Assembly: GCA_034522075.1 (NCBI GenBank) | Contig: JAXHLO010000035.1 | Location: 124,001-188,000, forward strand | DNA length: 64,000 nucleotides | Origin: UBA7803 sp034522075 | GTDB taxonomy: Bacteria; Pseudomonadota; Gammaproteobacteria; Pseudomonadales; Azotimanducaceae | Direction of reading: 5' to 3' | In this document: positions 63,476 through 64,000 of the stretch, one piece after another | Layout: every line of letters begins with the position of its first letter | How positions within the stretch are numbered: position 1 is the stretch's first letter | Program-made: the position numbers and the translations under genes | The notes under the pieces: model-generated | What the model was told of the DNA's origin: nothing | Databases searched by the model: none | Seen by the model: the letters and a program-made list of their open reading frames with translations, nothing else

Positions 63476-63746
63476 AACGCATGCAATTGCCGGTTGGGTG
63501 CACTTAATTTCTTCGCAGCCGGCTGGGCATTGGTCCGAGTGTCGTTTCAACCCGATCACACCCGATTGCTTGTTGGGGATCAACAGTTGGCGATACTCAC
63601 CAACTCACTGCCATCCAATCCAATCCAACGTGTTGAAGCGAAAAGCAATTTTCGGATGGCACGGCCTTTGCTGAGCATCCCTCTCAAGCCGCCCGGATTG
63701 GGCAGCGATACACGCGTCCGATACCAATTTGAAGGGGAGAGCGCAG

Positions 63747-64000
63747 ATGATTCGATGGTTCAAGTACCTGGCCATGTTCCTTGGCGCAGCGATGGTCGTT
63801 GCCACCGTCGCCGTACTCGTCGTGCAGCGCGTTTCGGATGGCCCGATCGAGTTCCTGCAGGGCGGTCCGTTCAAGACCGGGGAACTCGTGGACGAGCGGA
63901 TAACAGACTGGTCATTCGGCGTCGGCAAGCCAATGGCTTTCGAGCTCGTGGGTTATGGAACCTCGCGCACAGCCGGGTATATCATGCACGACGGCATCGC
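63747..64000 (+). CDS. Signal-anchor membrane protein, cut by the window end
   Basis: It starts at ATG 63747 behind a strong GGGGAGA ribosome site: MIRWFKYLAMFLGAAMVVAT (basic start plus one membrane helix), then VQRVSDGPIEFLQGGPFKTG, ELVDERITDWSFGVGKPMAF, GYGTSRTAGYIMHDGI. The single N-terminal helix and the exposed beta-like domain suggest an inner-membrane-anchored periplasmic protein. I recognise no function. The GC-rich composition returns here, so this is likely the start of backbone on the far side of the patch. The preceding 271 bases (63476-63746) contain no supported gene. Confidence 0.75.
   Translation, partial: MIRWFKYLAMFLGAAMVVATVAVLVVQRVSDGPIEFLQGGPFKTGELVDERITDWSFGVGKPMAFELVGYGTSRTAGYIMHDGI

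Noticed and set aside
63362..63674. Short frames on both strands overlapping the end of the GNAT gene
   Set aside because: They overlap conserved GNAT sequence or lack a ribosome site and any recognisable protein pattern.

Overview
The window is GC-rich, densely coded DNA from a free-living Gram-negative bacterium, most likely a chemoheterotrophic gammaproteobacterium. The gene content supports this: OmpW porin, RND efflux, periplasmic MsrA/MsrB, SelO, KefB/C-type antiporter and class I DAHP synthase, plus several oxygenases (three Baeyer-Villiger-type flavoproteins and a CYP153-like P450), an acyl-CoA dehydrogenase and an acyl-CoA ligase. I see no rRNA, tRNA, CRISPR array or prophage. A dispersed palindromic REP-like sequence built around GGAGCGATCTCCAGATCGCG recurs between genes.

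Layout. 0-3 kb: an internally deleted D-aminoacylase remnant, a small membrane protein and a frameshifted flavin monooxygenase. 3.1-9.8 kb: a GntR regulator with a strong palindromic operator leads an operon of RND adaptor, RND pump and membrane PAS-GGDEF protein. 9.8-23 kb: frameshifted GMC oxidoreductase, MATE exporter, TPR protein, DAHP synthase, lipoprotein dipeptidase, ArgE, OmpW (behind an FNR/ANR-like box), LmeA-like protein, UbiA-type prenyltransferase, and an acyl-CoA dehydrogenase/phosphotransferase pair. 23-36 kb: acyl-CoA ligase, cation/proton antiporter, SelO, VOC protein, MscS, a damaged Tet-type exporter, a four-gene minus-strand run (two genes damaged), and a stand-alone thrS. 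36-40 kb: magnesium genes (a transporter-less MgtE-N/CBS protein, MgtE, CNNM protein) beside an MscS-like protein. 40-47 kb: cyclophilin, LLM flavoprotein, CsaA, a DUF6316-type protein, exported MsrB-MsrA, and a sulfolipid pair (glycosyltransferase and SqdB).

47-60.4 kb is the most interesting ordinary-GC stretch. Two divergent HAPMO-like Baeyer-Villiger monooxygenases flank an SDR. They are followed by a translationally coupled three-gene amidoligase/transglutaminase operon (TG-DUF2126, circularly permuted ATP-grasp/alpha-E fusion, second TG) and then an orphan CYP153-like P450. From 60.5 kb onward the DNA turns visibly more AT-rich and becomes a patchwork of small cassette-like genes: a toxin-antitoxin-like pair, acetyltransferases, a deleted higA and an XRE-membrane protein. 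Recurring CCTAAC...GCAGCG motifs there resemble integron attC halves.

Several genes carry frame lesions, and nearly all can be repaired by removing one base, often from a short C or G run. That one-sidedness suggests residual insertion errors in a long-read assembly rather than true gene death. Reconstructed genes are therefore reported as broken but probably intact in the organism.
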